This document shows, piece by piece, positions 17,374 through 26,808 of a stretch of DNA of 35,737 nt. The translations under genes and the position numbers were made by a program. Numbering within the stretch: position 1 is the first letter of the stretch; each line of letters starts with the position of its first letter. The stretch comes from Vibrio mimicus CAIM 602 (GTDB lineage Bacteria; Pseudomonadota; Gammaproteobacteria; Enterobacterales; Vibrionaceae): positions 1 to 35,737 of the forward strand of contig NZ_AOMO01000040.1 of assembly GCF_000338875.1 (NCBI RefSeq), in the 5' to 3' direction. Below the pieces are notes generated by a model that saw nothing but the letters and a program-made list of their open reading frames with translations, did not search any database and had not been told where the DNA came from.

Positions 17374-19866
17374 ATGTTTACGGTATCTCGTCTCATCCCT
17401 GATTTGGCATCGGCAAATAGTGTGCTCGATGCTATCGATCTTCCTTATGGGCAATCCGTACTAGTCCAGATTTTTTCTCCTCTAAGTCGTGAGCAAGTCC
17501 TCGTGCTTGCCGAAAAAATTCGTACCCGATTTCCCCATGCCTGTCTGTTAGGGTGCAGCACGGAAGAAGTGATCTTCCAAGGCGAGATTCATTGTCAAAC
17601 CACTTTGCTGCAAATAACGGTATTTGAGCAGACGCACCTCAGTCGTGCGGTAGTCACCTACAGTGATGATTATGTGGAAGATGGGCAACGTTTGGCCCGT
17701 CAGTTAGAGCTGAATGAATCCTCAAAAGCGGTGCTGTGTTTTTCTTGGCAAATGGATGCTTTGCAAACGTCACGCTTTGCTTTACAGACTGCCACGGGCA
17801 GTATGATTCCGGTGGCGGGCGGTGCAGCGAAACAAACGCCTGCTGGGTGTTGGATATTGCTGGACGATGTTTGCTACCAAGATGCCAGCGTGGCGATTGC
17901 ACTGCATGGTGAGGCTTTGTATGTTGAAACGGGTGGTTACACCGAATGGCAACCTGTAGGGCGCACTTATCGTGTCACTGCGGTTGATGGCAACCGAGTT
18001 TTAAGCCTCGATGATGAGCCGATTGAAGCGATTTATGAGCGCAATTTAGGTCTAGGTTTGCAACCCGATATGCCCCATGAGTGGTTGATTAGCTTCCCAT
18101 TGATGAAAGGTGAGTATCGCCAGCAAGATATTTTTCTACCACTGAGCCAAGACCCGCAAGGTGGGCTCTGTTTTGATCGGCCGCTGGCTGTGCAAGATGA
18201 AGTGCGTTTCTGTTTTGACCATCCTTCCTTAACGCTTGAGCGGGTTTACCTCACGGCGAAGCAACTGCAAGCCAAGCAGTGCCAACAAGTGTGGGTGTTT
18301 AACTGTGCGCTGCGACTGAATTTCATGCATGAAAATCATGAACTCCGGCCTTTACAGGCTGTTGCGCCTACCGATGGTTGTTACTGCTGGGGAGAACTGC
18401 TACATCATAAAGGGCAGCAGCAAGTGATGCATCACAGCATGACTTTTCTTGCCCTACGTGAAGGTGATCTGCGTGATATTGAGCTTGCTCCGCTACCGAG
18501 TTATCCCGTAGGGATGACCTCTCCTTTGTTCAATTTGATTCGTCATGCGTTTCACGATTTGGATGTGATGACCGATAACTTGGCACAGCAGATCCGTGCC
18601 CAAACCTCATTGCTGACGGCCAGTTACCGCCGAGATCGCCGTACAGGCTTACCGAACCGAGTGGTGCTGCGTGAACGTTTAGAGCGCTTTGCGGAAAATG
18701 AGCATCTGGTGGCGATCAAAGTGACTAACTTCAATCAGATTAACGAGAAGTACGGTTATCCGGTTGGGGATAAGTTGCTGTGTGATTTAAGTGAACAGTT
18801 TCAAGCTTATCTGGATCAGAAATTGGCGGGCCATAGTTCGCTGTATGCCATTGGAGTCGGTGAGTGGGCGACGGTGTTCTATTCTCGTGTCGATGAACAG
18901 TGCATTCACAGCCATTTCTATCAGTTTGTTGAGCAGCTAGAACACGTCAACTTTGAGCCTTGTGGACTGCCGAATTTGGATTACCTGTCGATTTCGCTAT
19001 GCGCAGGTTTAGTCAGCCATAGGGATTTTTCAGAGCACACGCCGGACGATTTACTGCTGAGAGCCATCGAAGCACGCCGTTATGCCTTCAATAACAATCG
19101 CCACTTTTGCAATGCCTCACGGCTCAAGTTGCAGGAGACTGTGCGCCAAGAGCGCCTCAATTGGTTATCACGTGTTAGCCGTGCGGTACTGCGTGATGAT
19201 GTGGTGGTGTATGCGCAGCCTATTTGTGAGGCGCGCAGCCATGTGGTTGCTTCGTACGAGTGCTTGGTACGGATTGAAGATGAAGGGGAAATTATTCTCC
19301 CTGGCCACTTTTTACCTATCATCACTGACACTCATCTGTACACTCGCCTGAGTCGTCAAATGATTACGCATACTTTCAATATGATGCGTCATCGACCTGA
19401 AGCTTTTTCTCTCAACCTCTCTCCACAGGATTTGATGAGTGAGCGCACTTTGCAGCATTTAGAAGCGGCAATCAAATCAGTGGCAGATCCTTCTCGCGTC
19501 GGTCTGGAAGTGCTTGAAAGTGAGCAGATTAAAGATTACGGACGCATGATTGAAGTGTGCAACCATTTCCGCTCACTCGGCGCGACCATCATAGTGGATG
19601 ATTTTGGCAGCGGTTATTCCAATATCGATGAGATAGTGAAGCTGGAGCCGCAAGTGATTAAGCTCGATGGCAGCCTGATCCGCAATATCGACCAAGATGT
19701 GAAGCAGCGGCGCATTGCAGAGCAACTGGTGAAACTGTGTCAGGTTCTAAATGCAAAAACCGTGGCAGAGTTTGTGCACAACCAAACGGTGTGTCGTATC
19801 AGTGAGGATATGGGCGTTGATTACCTACAAGGCTACTTCCTCGGTCGCCCAACACGTTTGGGGTAG
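17374..19866 (+). CDS. FIST-GGDEF-EAL cyclic-di-GMP signalling protein
   Basis: 830 residues, no signal peptide or membrane helix. A FIST N domain (about 30-220) and FIST C domain (about 222-370) form a predicted small-ligand sensor; FIST domains are thought to bind amino-acid-like ligands. A GGDEF domain follows (about 415-560) whose active-site motif is GVGEW (near 493) instead of GG(D/E)EF, so cyclase activity is probably lost. The C-terminal EAL domain (about 600-825) has ECL for EAL but keeps NLS, the EVLE glutamate, DDFGSGYS (near 742), the KLD lysine, AEFV and QGYFLGR. I therefore expect a phosphodiesterase that degrades c-di-GMP. The ribosome site before ATG 17374 is weak. Monocistronic. 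Confidence 0.9.
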   Translation: MFTVSRLIPDLASANSVLDAIDLPYGQSVLVQIFSPLSREQVLVLAEKIRTRFPHACLLGCSTEEVIFQGEIHCQTTLLQITVFEQTHLSRAVVTYSDDYVEDGQRLARQLELNESSKAVLCFSWQMDALQTSRFALQTATGSMIPVAGGAAKQTPAGCWILLDDVCYQDASVAIALHGEALYVETGGYTEWQPVGRTYRVTAVDGNRVLSLDDEPIEAIYERNLGLGLQPDMPHEWLISFPLMKGEYRQQDIFLPLSQDPQGGLCFDRPLAVQDEVRFCFDHPSLTLERVYLTAKQLQAKQCQQVWVFNCALRLNFMHENHELRPLQAVAPTDGCYCWGELLHHKGQQQVMHHSMTFLALREGDLRDIELAPLPSYPVGMTSPLFNLIRHAFHDLDVMTDNLAQQIRAQTSLLTASYRRDRRTGLPNRVVLRERLERFAENEHLVAIKVTNFNQINEKYGYPVGDKLLCDLSEQFQAYLDQKLAGHSSLYAIGVGEWATVFYSRVDEQCIHSHFYQFVEQLEHVNFEPCGLPNLDYLSISLCAGLVSHRDFSEHTPDDLLLRAIEARRYAFNNNRHFCNASRLKLQETVRQERLNWLSRVSRAVLRDDVVVYAQPICEARSHVVASYECLVRIEDEGEIILPGHFLPIITDTHLYTRLSRQMITHTFNMMRHRPEAFSLNLSPQDLMSERTLQHLEAAIKSVADPSRVGLEVLESEQIKDYGRMIEVCNHFRSLGATIIVDDFGSGYSNIDEIVKLEPQVIKLDGSLIRNIDQDVKQRRIAEQLVKLCQVLNAKTVAEFVHNQTVCRISEDMGVDYLQGYFLGRPTRLG

Positions 19867-19887
19867 TTGTCAGCTTCATCCTAATAG

Positions 19888-19921
19888 CTTGAAGTTGCAG
19901 CCGATTGCGCTGCACTTCAAG
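19888..19921. repeat. Imperfect inverted repeat overlapping the tapT stop
   Basis: CTTGAAG-TTGCAGC pairs with GCTGCA-CTTCAAG around a 6-nt loop, with one bulged base. The repeat lies between the convergent EAL-protein and tapT genes and includes the tapT stop codon. It has no T-tract, so it may be a REP-like interspersed repeat or a 3'-end stabilising hairpin. Confidence 0.5.
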
Positions 19922-20528
19922 TGGGGAAAGTAGAACCTTCCATCCAGCGATGGCCACTTTTATCTGCCTGAAACACGTTCATCGAATAGTGGTAAAACTG
20001 CTCTAATGCATCGGCCTGCGGTTTGGCTTGAAATTGGCGCAATAAAGCCAACCCAACTTCAAGTGTGCACAGATTGCCTTGCTGCTGATTGCGTCTTAGC
20101 CGATAAGCTGAAGCTTGTTGTGTGGTGAGGTGAACACGCGGTAAGTCGGCTAACCAAGGGCTTTTGCGCTCCATCTTTCTCGCTTCCTGCCAAGTGGCAT
20201 CCAACACAATAAAGTGTGCACTCTCTTCAGCGGTCAGTGAGGTAAGTGCATGCTCTAAATCCACGCTCTCTTCTGAGGGGTAAACTAAAAACGAACGTGT
20301 ATTGGGTTGTGCGATGCGCGCTTGTAGCGCTGTGTTGGCCGAAACTCGGCTCCAAGAGTACGCCTGACATTCATCGAGTGACTTGGTTAGCCAGCGCCCA
20401 GTATTGGTTTCGCGCTGCCACTCGTTATCGTGAGTGAGCAGCGAGAGTTGAAACGGTGCGGTGAGTTTAGGAATGGCGGCACACAAACATTGAAATTTGA
20501 GTCCGCACTCAGGACACACTGAACTCAC
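19917..20528 (-). CDS. tapT: DTW-domain tRNA aminocarboxypropyltransferase (TapT, YfiP family)
   Basis: 203 residues. DTW-domain enzymes of this group transfer the 3-amino-3-carboxypropyl group from SAM to U47 of tRNA variable loops. Four N-terminal cysteines (C5, C8, C14, C16) look like a zinc site. The signature DATWQEA is at 110-116, followed by YRLRR (142-146) and CTLE (154-157). The start is a GTG (20526-20528) that overlaps the stop of the upstream lipoprotein gene by four bases (GTGA), so the two are probably translationally coupled. The convergent neighbour is the FIST-EAL gene, with only 50 bases between. Confidence 0.9.
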   Translation of the reverse strand: MSSVCPECGLKFQCLCAAIPKLTAPFQLSLLTHDNEWQRETNTGRWLTKSLDECQAYSWSRVSANTALQARIAQPNTRSFLVYPSEESVDLEHALTSLTAEESAHFIVLDATWQEARKMERKSPWLADLPRVHLTTQQASAYRLRRNQQQGNLCTLEVGLALLRQFQAKPQADALEQFYHYSMNVFQADKSGHRWMEGSTFPT

Positions 20529-22069
20529 AGTTTAACCCCGGATTGTCTTGGGGATACACCATCGGAAAACAGTACGACTTGGCTCATTTGTTCCGCTTTG
20601 GCTTCAGGGGCGACGCTCGGGTTAGTCGGGTAGCTAATGCCGTTGTATTGCAGGCTATGCACGGCAGGTTTTGCCCCGCCGCCACTGACGCTGAGCATCA
20701 AATCTTGCCAGCCATGATGGGTCTGTTTACCTAGACGAATAGGGTTCTGTACAAGGGTGACACGGCTGTTAAATCGCCATTGCTGATTTTGCTGTTCAAA
20801 AATCAACAAGGTACAACCACCAGTGCCGCACCAATCCAGTTGAACCAGAAGCTCAGGTTGTTCATCGCCATTAAGGTCGTACTTCAGCCAGCGATATTGG
20901 GTGTTGTCTGGTGAGGTTTTGTGAAGCGTGAAATAACGACGAATCGCTTGATCGACTTCTTCTTGATAATCCGCTCGTCCCGCGATCTGCTGGGCATGAA
21001 TGGCTGCCTGACCCACGATAGGAGGCGGTGTCGCTTCGCTAAGTTCAATCATTGAACGAAACAGCACTAAGCCGCCATCCGCGATGTTGTAAACCGATTG
21101 ACCAACCTTCTCTTTTTCAGCGGTCAGTTGATAACCGTCTCGCGTGAAAATACGCTCAGACAGTAAGTATTGCTGTTGGTGGCGAGTCATGACGACTTGG
21201 ATCTGATCTGGGTTAATTTGTTGCCAGTAACCTTGCTCAATCACTGCTGGCTCACCATTTGCGTATTCATAGCGAGTTTGTGCGGTGTGATCTTTTTCTA
21301 AGGTTAAGCTAACACTAAACCCCGTTTGTTCTGTTGAACTCGCAAAATAGACGCCGCTCCATTCCTGTGTTGGATCAATATTGGCCAAAGTCGCACAGCC
21401 TTGATATTTATCACCCTTGAGCGAAAGTTTAGAACGCCACTGATAGAGGTTATCGCTCATGCCGTCTTTGCATTGCCCTTGCTCAAGCAGCAGTTCGCCA
21501 TCTTCAAATTGGTAGCGGCGTTGCTCGGTGCTTAGCTGTGTGCGAGAGATCGCGAAGTGCCGTTTCTCTCCGCCTAAAGGCTGGAATTGCAAGCCACCAT
21601 CAATAAAGCGCATCGACCAAAAAGGTTCGCTGCCAAAGGCGCGAGTTGGACTGGCTGGCTGCTCACAACCACGGCTTTCGCTGCTCAACTGGTTAATGTT
21701 TTGCACCTCAATGCGTGCCACATAATCGCCATTAAAGCCAGTTTGGCTTGGTGGCAAGAGTGTACCCACAATTTCCCCATACAGAGGTTGGTAAGGGTTG
21801 CGATTAAGAGCGAGAGCTTCGCGCAGTTGCTCTGGAGACAAATTGAGCCAAAACTGCTGATTGCTACCACATGGGGTAAAGCGTTGAACTTCATGGCCGA
21901 CAACCACTTCACCGCGCAACATAAAGCTCTGTGGCTGGATGGTTTCTGGCTTATCGAGCGTAGCGGGGATAATTGGTGCTGGCTCGGGTTCTAAGTTTAA
22001 CGATGAGGTGTTAGAGCATGCTTGTAACAGCATGGCGAGTGTGACAGCACAGAAGGGCAAAGCTCTCAT
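20525..22069 (-). CDS. Multidomain lipoprotein with NlpE-like and COG3650-like segments
   Basis: 514 residues. Type II signal peptide with lipobox LLQAC makes Cys18 the lipidated residue; Ser at +2 favours the outer membrane. In the mature part I see an OB-like segment (about 48-135). Next comes a segment with AFGSEPFWSM (near 145-155) as in COG3650/META-type proteins, then a beta-rich segment starting GVYFAS (about 238-335) resembling the copper-resistance lipoprotein NlpE. The last is a C-terminal domain with DLNGDEQPELLVQ (about 385-400), like an EF-hand/VCBS-type repeat. Five or more cysteines suit periplasmic disulfides. An envelope-stress or surface-sensing role would fit NlpE relatives but is inference. 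First gene of a two-gene unit with tapT. Confidence 0.75.
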   Translation of the reverse strand: MRALPFCAVTLAMLLQACSNTSSLNLEPEPAPIIPATLDKPETIQPQSFMLRGEVVVGHEVQRFTPCGSNQQFWLNLSPEQLREALALNRNPYQPLYGEIVGTLLPPSQTGFNGDYVARIEVQNINQLSSESRGCEQPASPTRAFGSEPFWSMRFIDGGLQFQPLGGEKRHFAISRTQLSTEQRRYQFEDGELLLEQGQCKDGMSDNLYQWRSKLSLKGDKYQGCATLANIDPTQEWSGVYFASSTEQTGFSVSLTLEKDHTAQTRYEYANGEPAVIEQGYWQQINPDQIQVVMTRHQQQYLLSERIFTRDGYQLTAEKEKVGQSVYNIADGGLVLFRSMIELSEATPPPIVGQAAIHAQQIAGRADYQEEVDQAIRRYFTLHKTSPDNTQYRWLKYDLNGDEQPELLVQLDWCGTGGCTLLIFEQQNQQWRFNSRVTLVQNPIRLGKQTHHGWQDLMLSVSGGGAKPAVHSLQYNGISYPTNPSVAPEAKAEQMSQVVLFSDGVSPRQSGVKL

Positions 22070-22271
22070 TGATCAATTCCTTTGGCTCAAGATTTAGTCG
22101 TGATAACGGTTCAGTGGCAAGAATTATGGCATAAAGCTAGGACAAGCTAAACCGCCACAGGGTTCAATTGACAGAGTGCGGACACACAATCGAATTGCTT
22201 GCGAAGCGTTTCGCAGTTTCCTGCCTTGAAGCGGCAATTAAGCCACACCTTCGGGAAATCATAAAAACGCA

Positions 22272-22293
22272 AACGGCAGCGAAAGCTGCCGTT
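22272..22293 (-). terminator. Rho-independent terminator of yigL
   Basis: Perfect 9-bp stem AACGGCAGC/GCTGCCGTT with a GAAA loop (TTTC on the minus strand), followed on the minus strand by TGCGTTTTTA. It begins about 53 bases beyond the yigL stop. Confidence 0.8.
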
Positions 22294-22345
22294 GTGTATT
22301 CGTTCTTCCCTTTTATTTCAAAAGCGGGAGGAATTACTGCGTGGT

Positions 22346-23173
22346 TTAGAACAAGTGTTGGTGTAGGTAATGCGCAACGGCATCATCCGCGTTGCTGCCA
22401 ATCACTTCATTATTGGGTAGCGCCTTGAACACTTTTTCATGAGCAGTACCCATCACGAGGCCTTTGCCTGCCATGGACAGCATTTCTACATCGTTCATGC
22501 CATCACCAAATGCGATGCAGTTTTCTAAGTCGAGTTGTAGAGATTGAGCCACCGCTTGTAGCGCATCACCTTTTGACACGCCCGCGCACATCACTTCTAA
22601 ACACCAAGGTGTTGAAAACGCGACGTTGATTTTATCGCCAAAGCGTTGATTGAGCAGGGTTTCGTACTGTACGAGATGTTCGTGATCTTGGTTTTCTTGG
22701 GTGAAGAAAATCTTGGCAATGCCATCGGTTGGTGCGTTATTGACATCAAAAACTCGATAGGTGAAACCAGAGTCTTCGTGAAAATGACGTAGGATTTCAT
22801 CTTCTTTATTCAATAGCCACTCATCGTTACGGTAGAGATGCACAAATAGCTGCTCATCTTGTTTAACCGTATCAATCACTTCTTGTACTAGCTCCTGAGG
22901 TACGTTTTTGCTGTACATCAGTTGGTCATTTTGATCATGCACACGTGCACCATTCGACGTGATCATGTAGGCAGGAATTCCTGCAATTTCACGAATTCCA
23001 GCCACATCCACATGGTGACGACCAGTCGCGAAGATGAAGGTAAATCCTCGGTCATGCAGTTGCTTGAGAGTCTGTTTCGAGAATTCGCTCAACTGATGGT
23101 TAGGGGCGAGTAAAGTACCGTCGAGATCCGACGCCACGATTTTGTAAGTCTGTTTTTGTGCTGAAGTGGTCAT
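22346..23173 (-). CDS. yigL: HAD-family (Cof-type) sugar/pyridoxal phosphate phosphatase YigL
   Basis: 275 residues. Cof-type HAD hydrolase; the E. coli homologue acts on pyridoxal phosphate and, importantly, on phosphosugars during glucose-phosphate stress. Motif I DLDGT has D16 and D18, motif II is ITSNGA near 75-80, the motif III lysine lies in GVSKGDAL, and motif IV is GDGMND at 223-228. ATG 23173 has GAGA upstream; an in-frame ATG six codons earlier (23191) is possible but less likely. pldB lies upstream on the same strand (118-base gap), as in E. coli pldB-yigL. A terminator follows. Confidence 0.94.
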   Translation of the reverse strand: MTTSAQKQTYKIVASDLDGTLLAPNHQLSEFSKQTLKQLHDRGFTFIFATGRHHVDVAGIREIAGIPAYMITSNGARVHDQNDQLMYSKNVPQELVQEVIDTVKQDEQLFVHLYRNDEWLLNKEDEILRHFHEDSGFTYRVFDVNNAPTDGIAKIFFTQENQDHEHLVQYETLLNQRFGDKINVAFSTPWCLEVMCAGVSKGDALQAVAQSLQLDLENCIAFGDGMNDVEMLSMAGKGLVMGTAHEKVFKALPNNEVIGSNADDAVAHYLHQHLF

Positions 23174-23291
23174 AAAGTTCTCATGTTTCACTGTAGGCAG
23201 GATGACCCGTCACCCTAGGGCTTGTTAGTGTAGTGGAATTAAATGCGGAAAAAGAGGGTAAACCTCTCTCGCGGCTTTTCCTCAATTTTAA

Positions 23292-24284
23292 TTACTTACA
23301 GAACTGGCAGAGAAAAAAACGCAAAATCTGCTCTAACGCCTGATTACGGTAAGCATCACGTTCAAAAAGAAGCTCATGTCGAGCGCCTGAAATAGTATGT
23401 AAAGCGGCACACTTTTGAGTGCGTGACAGTTTTTTTAATAGCCGATTTTGTGCTCGGTTGCAAACAATCGCCTCTTCACCTGCTTGTAAGATCAACAGCG
23501 GAATTTTTATCTGTCGAGTCAACTGTAAGCACTGTTTGGTTGCCATCAGACTGTGCCATACCCAGCGGTAACTGGGCCCGCCAATTTGTAATTCGGGATG
23601 TGCTTCATACAGTTCGCGAAACACTCGGTAGCGGATTTCACTGTGAGTGAGAAGGTTGAGATGAAATGGTTTGGGATGATAAGGCCCATAACCTGGTGCA
23701 TAACTTGGTTTGGAGCTTAACGATGCCATCAACTGAGTGATCAGCAGTGCCAGCGGGCGAAGATACCAAGGCATTTTAACCCCAAACATCGGCGCGCTGA
23801 GTGCGATCGCATCAAAAGGATGTGTTGGGTTGGTTTGAATATAACGGGTAGCTACGGCACCACCCATTGAATGCGCTAATAGAAAACGTTGCTGATAATG
23901 ACCAAGATTGAAGTGCTCCACCAAGTCTCTTAGGTCGGTGACATAATCTTGGAACTCATCGACGTAGCCAATCTGCCGATCTTCGGTCAGGCGATCGGAT
24001 TTGCCTTGCCCTCGATGATCATAGGTGTACACATCAAAACCTTGGCGAAATAGGTCATAGCAAAGCTCTTGATATTTCCACGCAGACTCGATGCGTCCAT
24101 TGACGATGACCACGGCTTTTTGGTGACTTGGATCTTTCAGGCTGCACCAATAAATGTGCTTCTTATCAAAACTGCGATAAGTTCCTTCGTGTCGAGTGTG
24201 CCACACTTGAGCTATCTCAAAGTTGAGAGCTTGCTCCAAACTCGACTCTTGCGTATAAGGATAAAGGTTTTTTTCAGGGTTCAT
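23292..24284 (-). CDS. pldB: Lysophospholipase L2
   Basis: 330-residue alpha/beta hydrolase (E. coli PldB 340) that hydrolyses lysophospholipids at the inner membrane. The nucleophile is S139 in AHSMGG, the oxyanion region is VNGRIES near 61-67, and the catalytic His is H303 in GARHE. There is no signal peptide, as expected for this peripheral enzyme. The ribosome site at ATG 24284 is weak. Divergent from rhtB (74 bases) and followed by yigL; rhtB-pldB-yigL neighbours are also found in E. coli. Confidence 0.94.
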   Translation of the reverse strand: MNPEKNLYPYTQESSLEQALNFEIAQVWHTRHEGTYRSFDKKHIYWCSLKDPSHQKAVVIVNGRIESAWKYQELCYDLFRQGFDVYTYDHRGQGKSDRLTEDRQIGYVDEFQDYVTDLRDLVEHFNLGHYQQRFLLAHSMGGAVATRYIQTNPTHPFDAIALSAPMFGVKMPWYLRPLALLITQLMASLSSKPSYAPGYGPYHPKPFHLNLLTHSEIRYRVFRELYEAHPELQIGGPSYRWVWHSLMATKQCLQLTRQIKIPLLILQAGEEAIVCNRAQNRLLKKLSRTQKCAALHTISGARHELLFERDAYRNQALEQILRFFLCQFCK

Positions 24285-24358
24285 AAGTTGACGATGTGGT
24301 TATGCGCGTTTGCGTTTGGCCTCAGTTGGCTAGCATAAGTCAGGAATGAGGAATTGCA

Positions 24359-24976
24359 ATGGATATCCATGTTTGGCTTGCCTATTTGCTTACCGCTGTC
24401 GTGTTTAGTTTGGCCCCCGGGTCAGGCACGGTCAACTCGATCAGTAATGGATTAAGTTACGGTACCCGGCATTCGTTAGGGGCTATTGTTGGTCTGCAAA
24501 TCGGTCTTGCTTGTCACATTGTGTTAGTGGGGGTTGGAATTGGCGCTTTGGTGGCTCAATCGGCACTCGCCTTTACTCTGATCAAATGGGTTGGTGCAGC
24601 GTACTTGCTATGGCTCGGTATACAAAAATGGCGCGACCGAACCCCGTTAACTGCGGTTACGCAGCAGGCTGAGCTATCACAATGGGCACTGCTTCGCAAA
24701 GCGGTGTTGATTAACCTGACCAACCCTAAATCTATCGTCTTTTTAGTGGCGTTATTTCCTCAATTTATTGATCCAGAAAGAAATCATCTGTCTCAGTTCT
24801 TGGTTCTCGGACTGACAACCGTTACTATTGATGCCCTTGTCATGTTCGGATACACAGCACTGGCTGCTCAGTTAGGTCGTTATATCCGTTCACCTAATAT
24901 AATGACCAGAATGAATAAACTGTTTGGTTCGATGTTTATGGGCTGCGGAATGTTATTGGCGACTGCCAAAGCTTAA
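24359..24976 (+). CDS. rhtB: Homoserine/homoserine lactone efflux protein RhtB (LysE family)
   Basis: 205 residues with about six predicted membrane helices in the LysE/RhtB arrangement. The family motif PGSGT near the end of helix 1 (20-24) and the NLTNPKSIVFL segment near 118-128 are clear. Exports homoserine, homoserine lactone and probably other small amino compounds. ATG 24359 has GAGGA six bases upstream. Divergent from pldB, and 25 bases before the EAL-HDOD gene, which may be co-transcribed. Confidence 0.92.
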   Translation: MDIHVWLAYLLTAVVFSLAPGSGTVNSISNGLSYGTRHSLGAIVGLQIGLACHIVLVGVGIGALVAQSALAFTLIKWVGAAYLLWLGIQKWRDRTPLTAVTQQAELSQWALLRKAVLINLTNPKSIVFLVALFPQFIDPERNHLSQFLVLGLTTVTIDALVMFGYTALAAQLGRYIRSPNIMTRMNKLFGSMFMGCGMLLATAKA

Positions 24977-25001
24977 GCCAAGGCAACCCAATGAGGAAAC
25001 C

Positions 25002-26228
25002 ATGTACACTACCTATGTAGCACGCCAACCGATATTAAATGCGAAACGACACACGCTAGGCTATGAGCTGCTATTTCGTGATGGAGAGAGAAACGCGTTT
25101 CCTGAGTACATGGATGCTGATCGGGCGACTTATCGTTTGATCGTCGAAAACTTTTTATCAATGGGCACCAATCCTCGAATTGCCCGTTCGCGTTGTTTTA
25201 TCAATTTTCCGCATAAAAGCCTGATTCGACGTCTGCCTTTAACTCTGCCGCGTGAGCAAATCGTGGTGGAAATTCTCGAAACTTGCCAACCAACAGATGA
25301 TTTATTTGAAGCGGTGCAAGAGCTGAGTCAGCGTGGTTATCTGCTGGCTCTGGATGACTTTGTCTATTCACCAGCGTGGGAGCGCTTTCTGCCTTATGTG
25401 CAGATTGTCAAAATTGACATCATGGCGATGGGGTTAGATAAAGCGTGCGAATTTGTTCGCGAGCGGCTAGCAAAAGGCAGTCGTCGACGCTTTTTAGCCG
25501 AACGAGTAGAAACTGAAGATGAGTTCCATCAAGCGCGTCACGCGGGTTTTACTTTCTTCCAAGGCTATTTTTTCAGTAAGCCAGAAATAATCAAGCAGCG
25601 TTACATTAGCCCTGAGCATGTGATTGCCATGCAGTTGTTCCGAGAGGTTTGCCAGCCGGAAGTCGACTACGTTCGGGTTGAGCGGTTGGTGGCACAAGAT
25701 ATTGCACTCTCGTACAAGTTGCTGCGCTTCGTGAATACCATGTCGGATCGCATTGCGGTTTCCATCTCCTCATTTCGCCAAGCTTTGGTTTATTTGGGGC
25801 AGGATAAACTGCGTATTTTTGTTTCTTTGGCGGTGGCGTCTTATATCTCGTCCAAAAAGCCGAAGGAGCTTTACAACTTATCGCTACAAAGAGCGCAATT
25901 TTGCCAGTTGATGGCGACTCATCACCATTTTAAATCGTATCGTGATCAGGCGTTTCTCATTGGTATGTTCTCGGTTTTGGATGCCTTGCTGGATACTTCT
26001 ATCGAACAATTGGTGGAACAGCTACCGTTAGCCGATGAAGTGAAACTGGCACTGCGTGACCGTGAAGGTCCATTAGGAGTTTTGCTGGATCTTGAAGAGT
26101 GTTTTGAAAAAGCGGATTGGCAAGGTGTTGAAGAGCGCTGTGATAAGCTTGGATTTGATCTGGAAGATGTTCGTCAGGAATTGATTGAAGCCCAGCGTTG
26201 GAGCCAGGACATCAATCGATTAATTTAG
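25002..26228 (+). CDS. EAL-HDOD domain signalling protein (YuxH family)
   Basis: 408-residue cytoplasmic protein. The N-terminal EAL-type domain (1-about 195) has ELL (E22) in place of EAL, then N69, E90/E93, D118-D119 and K137, AERVE and FQGYFFSKP. The loop after the Asp pair is DDFVYSPAW instead of DDFGTGYS, which disturbs a region needed for dimerisation and metal control. Catalysis is therefore doubtful though not excluded. The C-terminal HDOD domain (about 200-390) is a degenerate HD domain used for regulatory contacts. V. cholerae has other EAL-HDOD proteins that affect motility. ATG 25002 has AGGA; a longer frame from 24924 overlaps rhtB and is rejected. Confidence 0.9.
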   Translation: MYTTYVARQPILNAKRHTLGYELLFRDGERNAFPEYMDADRATYRLIVENFLSMGTNPRIARSRCFINFPHKSLIRRLPLTLPREQIVVEILETCQPTDDLFEAVQELSQRGYLLALDDFVYSPAWERFLPYVQIVKIDIMAMGLDKACEFVRERLAKGSRRRFLAERVETEDEFHQARHAGFTFFQGYFFSKPEIIKQRYISPEHVIAMQLFREVCQPEVDYVRVERLVAQDIALSYKLLRFVNTMSDRIAVSISSFRQALVYLGQDKLRIFVSLAVASYISSKKPKELYNLSLQRAQFCQLMATHHHFKSYRDQAFLIGMFSVLDALLDTSIEQLVEQLPLADEVKLALRDREGPLGVLLDLEECFEKADWQGVEERCDKLGFDLEDVRQELIEAQRWSQDINRLI

Positions 26229-26233
26229 TAAAT

Positions 26234-26279
26234 GGTCAGCCAGCCCGACTCTGAGGGTGTAGGATGATAAAGGCTGACC
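26234..26279. repeat. 8-bp inverted repeat between EAL-HDOD and dps genes
   Basis: GGTCAGCC (26234-26241) and GGCTGACC (26272-26279) are perfect complements separated by 30 bases, with a weaker inner CCC/GGG pair. No T-tract follows on either strand. It lies between convergent genes and could cap both 3' ends; nothing firmer can be said. Confidence 0.4.
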
Positions 26280-26337
26280 GACCAAATAGATTAACCTTTC
26301 TGCACCTTATGCCTTTTCAGTTTACAACCGAGGCGGT

Positions 26338-26808
26338 TTATTTCAGCCAAGCATTAAGCATCCACACTAGCTTCTCTTGCTCACGAATGTAGTCACTCAT
26401 CAGAGCTGAAGTTCCTTCGTCACCGGTTTCACCTGCCAGCTCCAGAATATCGCGCTGTTGATGCAGCAGGACACTAAAACCATCCACCAAGCCTTGCATA
26501 CTGGTACGGCCGTCGACCGAGTCGGTATGCTCTTTGATTTGCGTTGCTTTTAGATAGCCACTAAAGCTGTGCATAGGACGAGCGCTGAGGGTCAGGATAC
26601 GTTCTGCCAGCTCATCAATTTTCAGTTGTAAATCGGTATAAATTTCTTCGAACTTAGCGTGCAACTCAAAAAAGTCTTTACCTTGAATATTCCAGTGGTA
26701 ACCACGGGTATTCATGTAAAACACTTGATAGTTAGCAAGTAAGTTATTGAGCGCATTCGCCAGTTTTTGACTTTGTGTGGTATCAAGACCAATCAAATTC
26801 GTATTCAT
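26338..26808 (-). CDS. dps: Dps-family DNA-binding ferritin
   Basis: 156 residues. Twelve-subunit mini-ferritin that oxidises iron with peroxide and protects DNA. The inter-subunit ferroxidase ligands are all in place with canonical spacing: H38, H50, E54 and, on the partner chain, D65 and E69. The N-terminus is short and only weakly basic, so DNA binding of the E. coli type may be limited. GAGAGGTG before ATG 26808 is a good ribosome site. An OxyR-like half-site (ATAG-N7-CTAT) lies 95 bases upstream, in keeping with peroxide induction of dps genes. Convergent with the EAL-HDOD gene. Confidence 0.95.
   Translation of the reverse strand: MNTNLIGLDTTQSQKLANALNNLLANYQVFYMNTRGYHWNIQGKDFFELHAKFEEIYTDLQLKIDELAERILTLSARPMHSFSGYLKATQIKEHTDSVDGRTSMQGLVDGFSVLLHQQRDILELAGETGDEGTSALMSDYIREQEKLVWMLNAWLK

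Noticed and set aside
22168..22428. 86-codon plus-strand frame across the yigL terminator
   Set aside because: It covers a terminator and the antisense of yigL; no conserved features.
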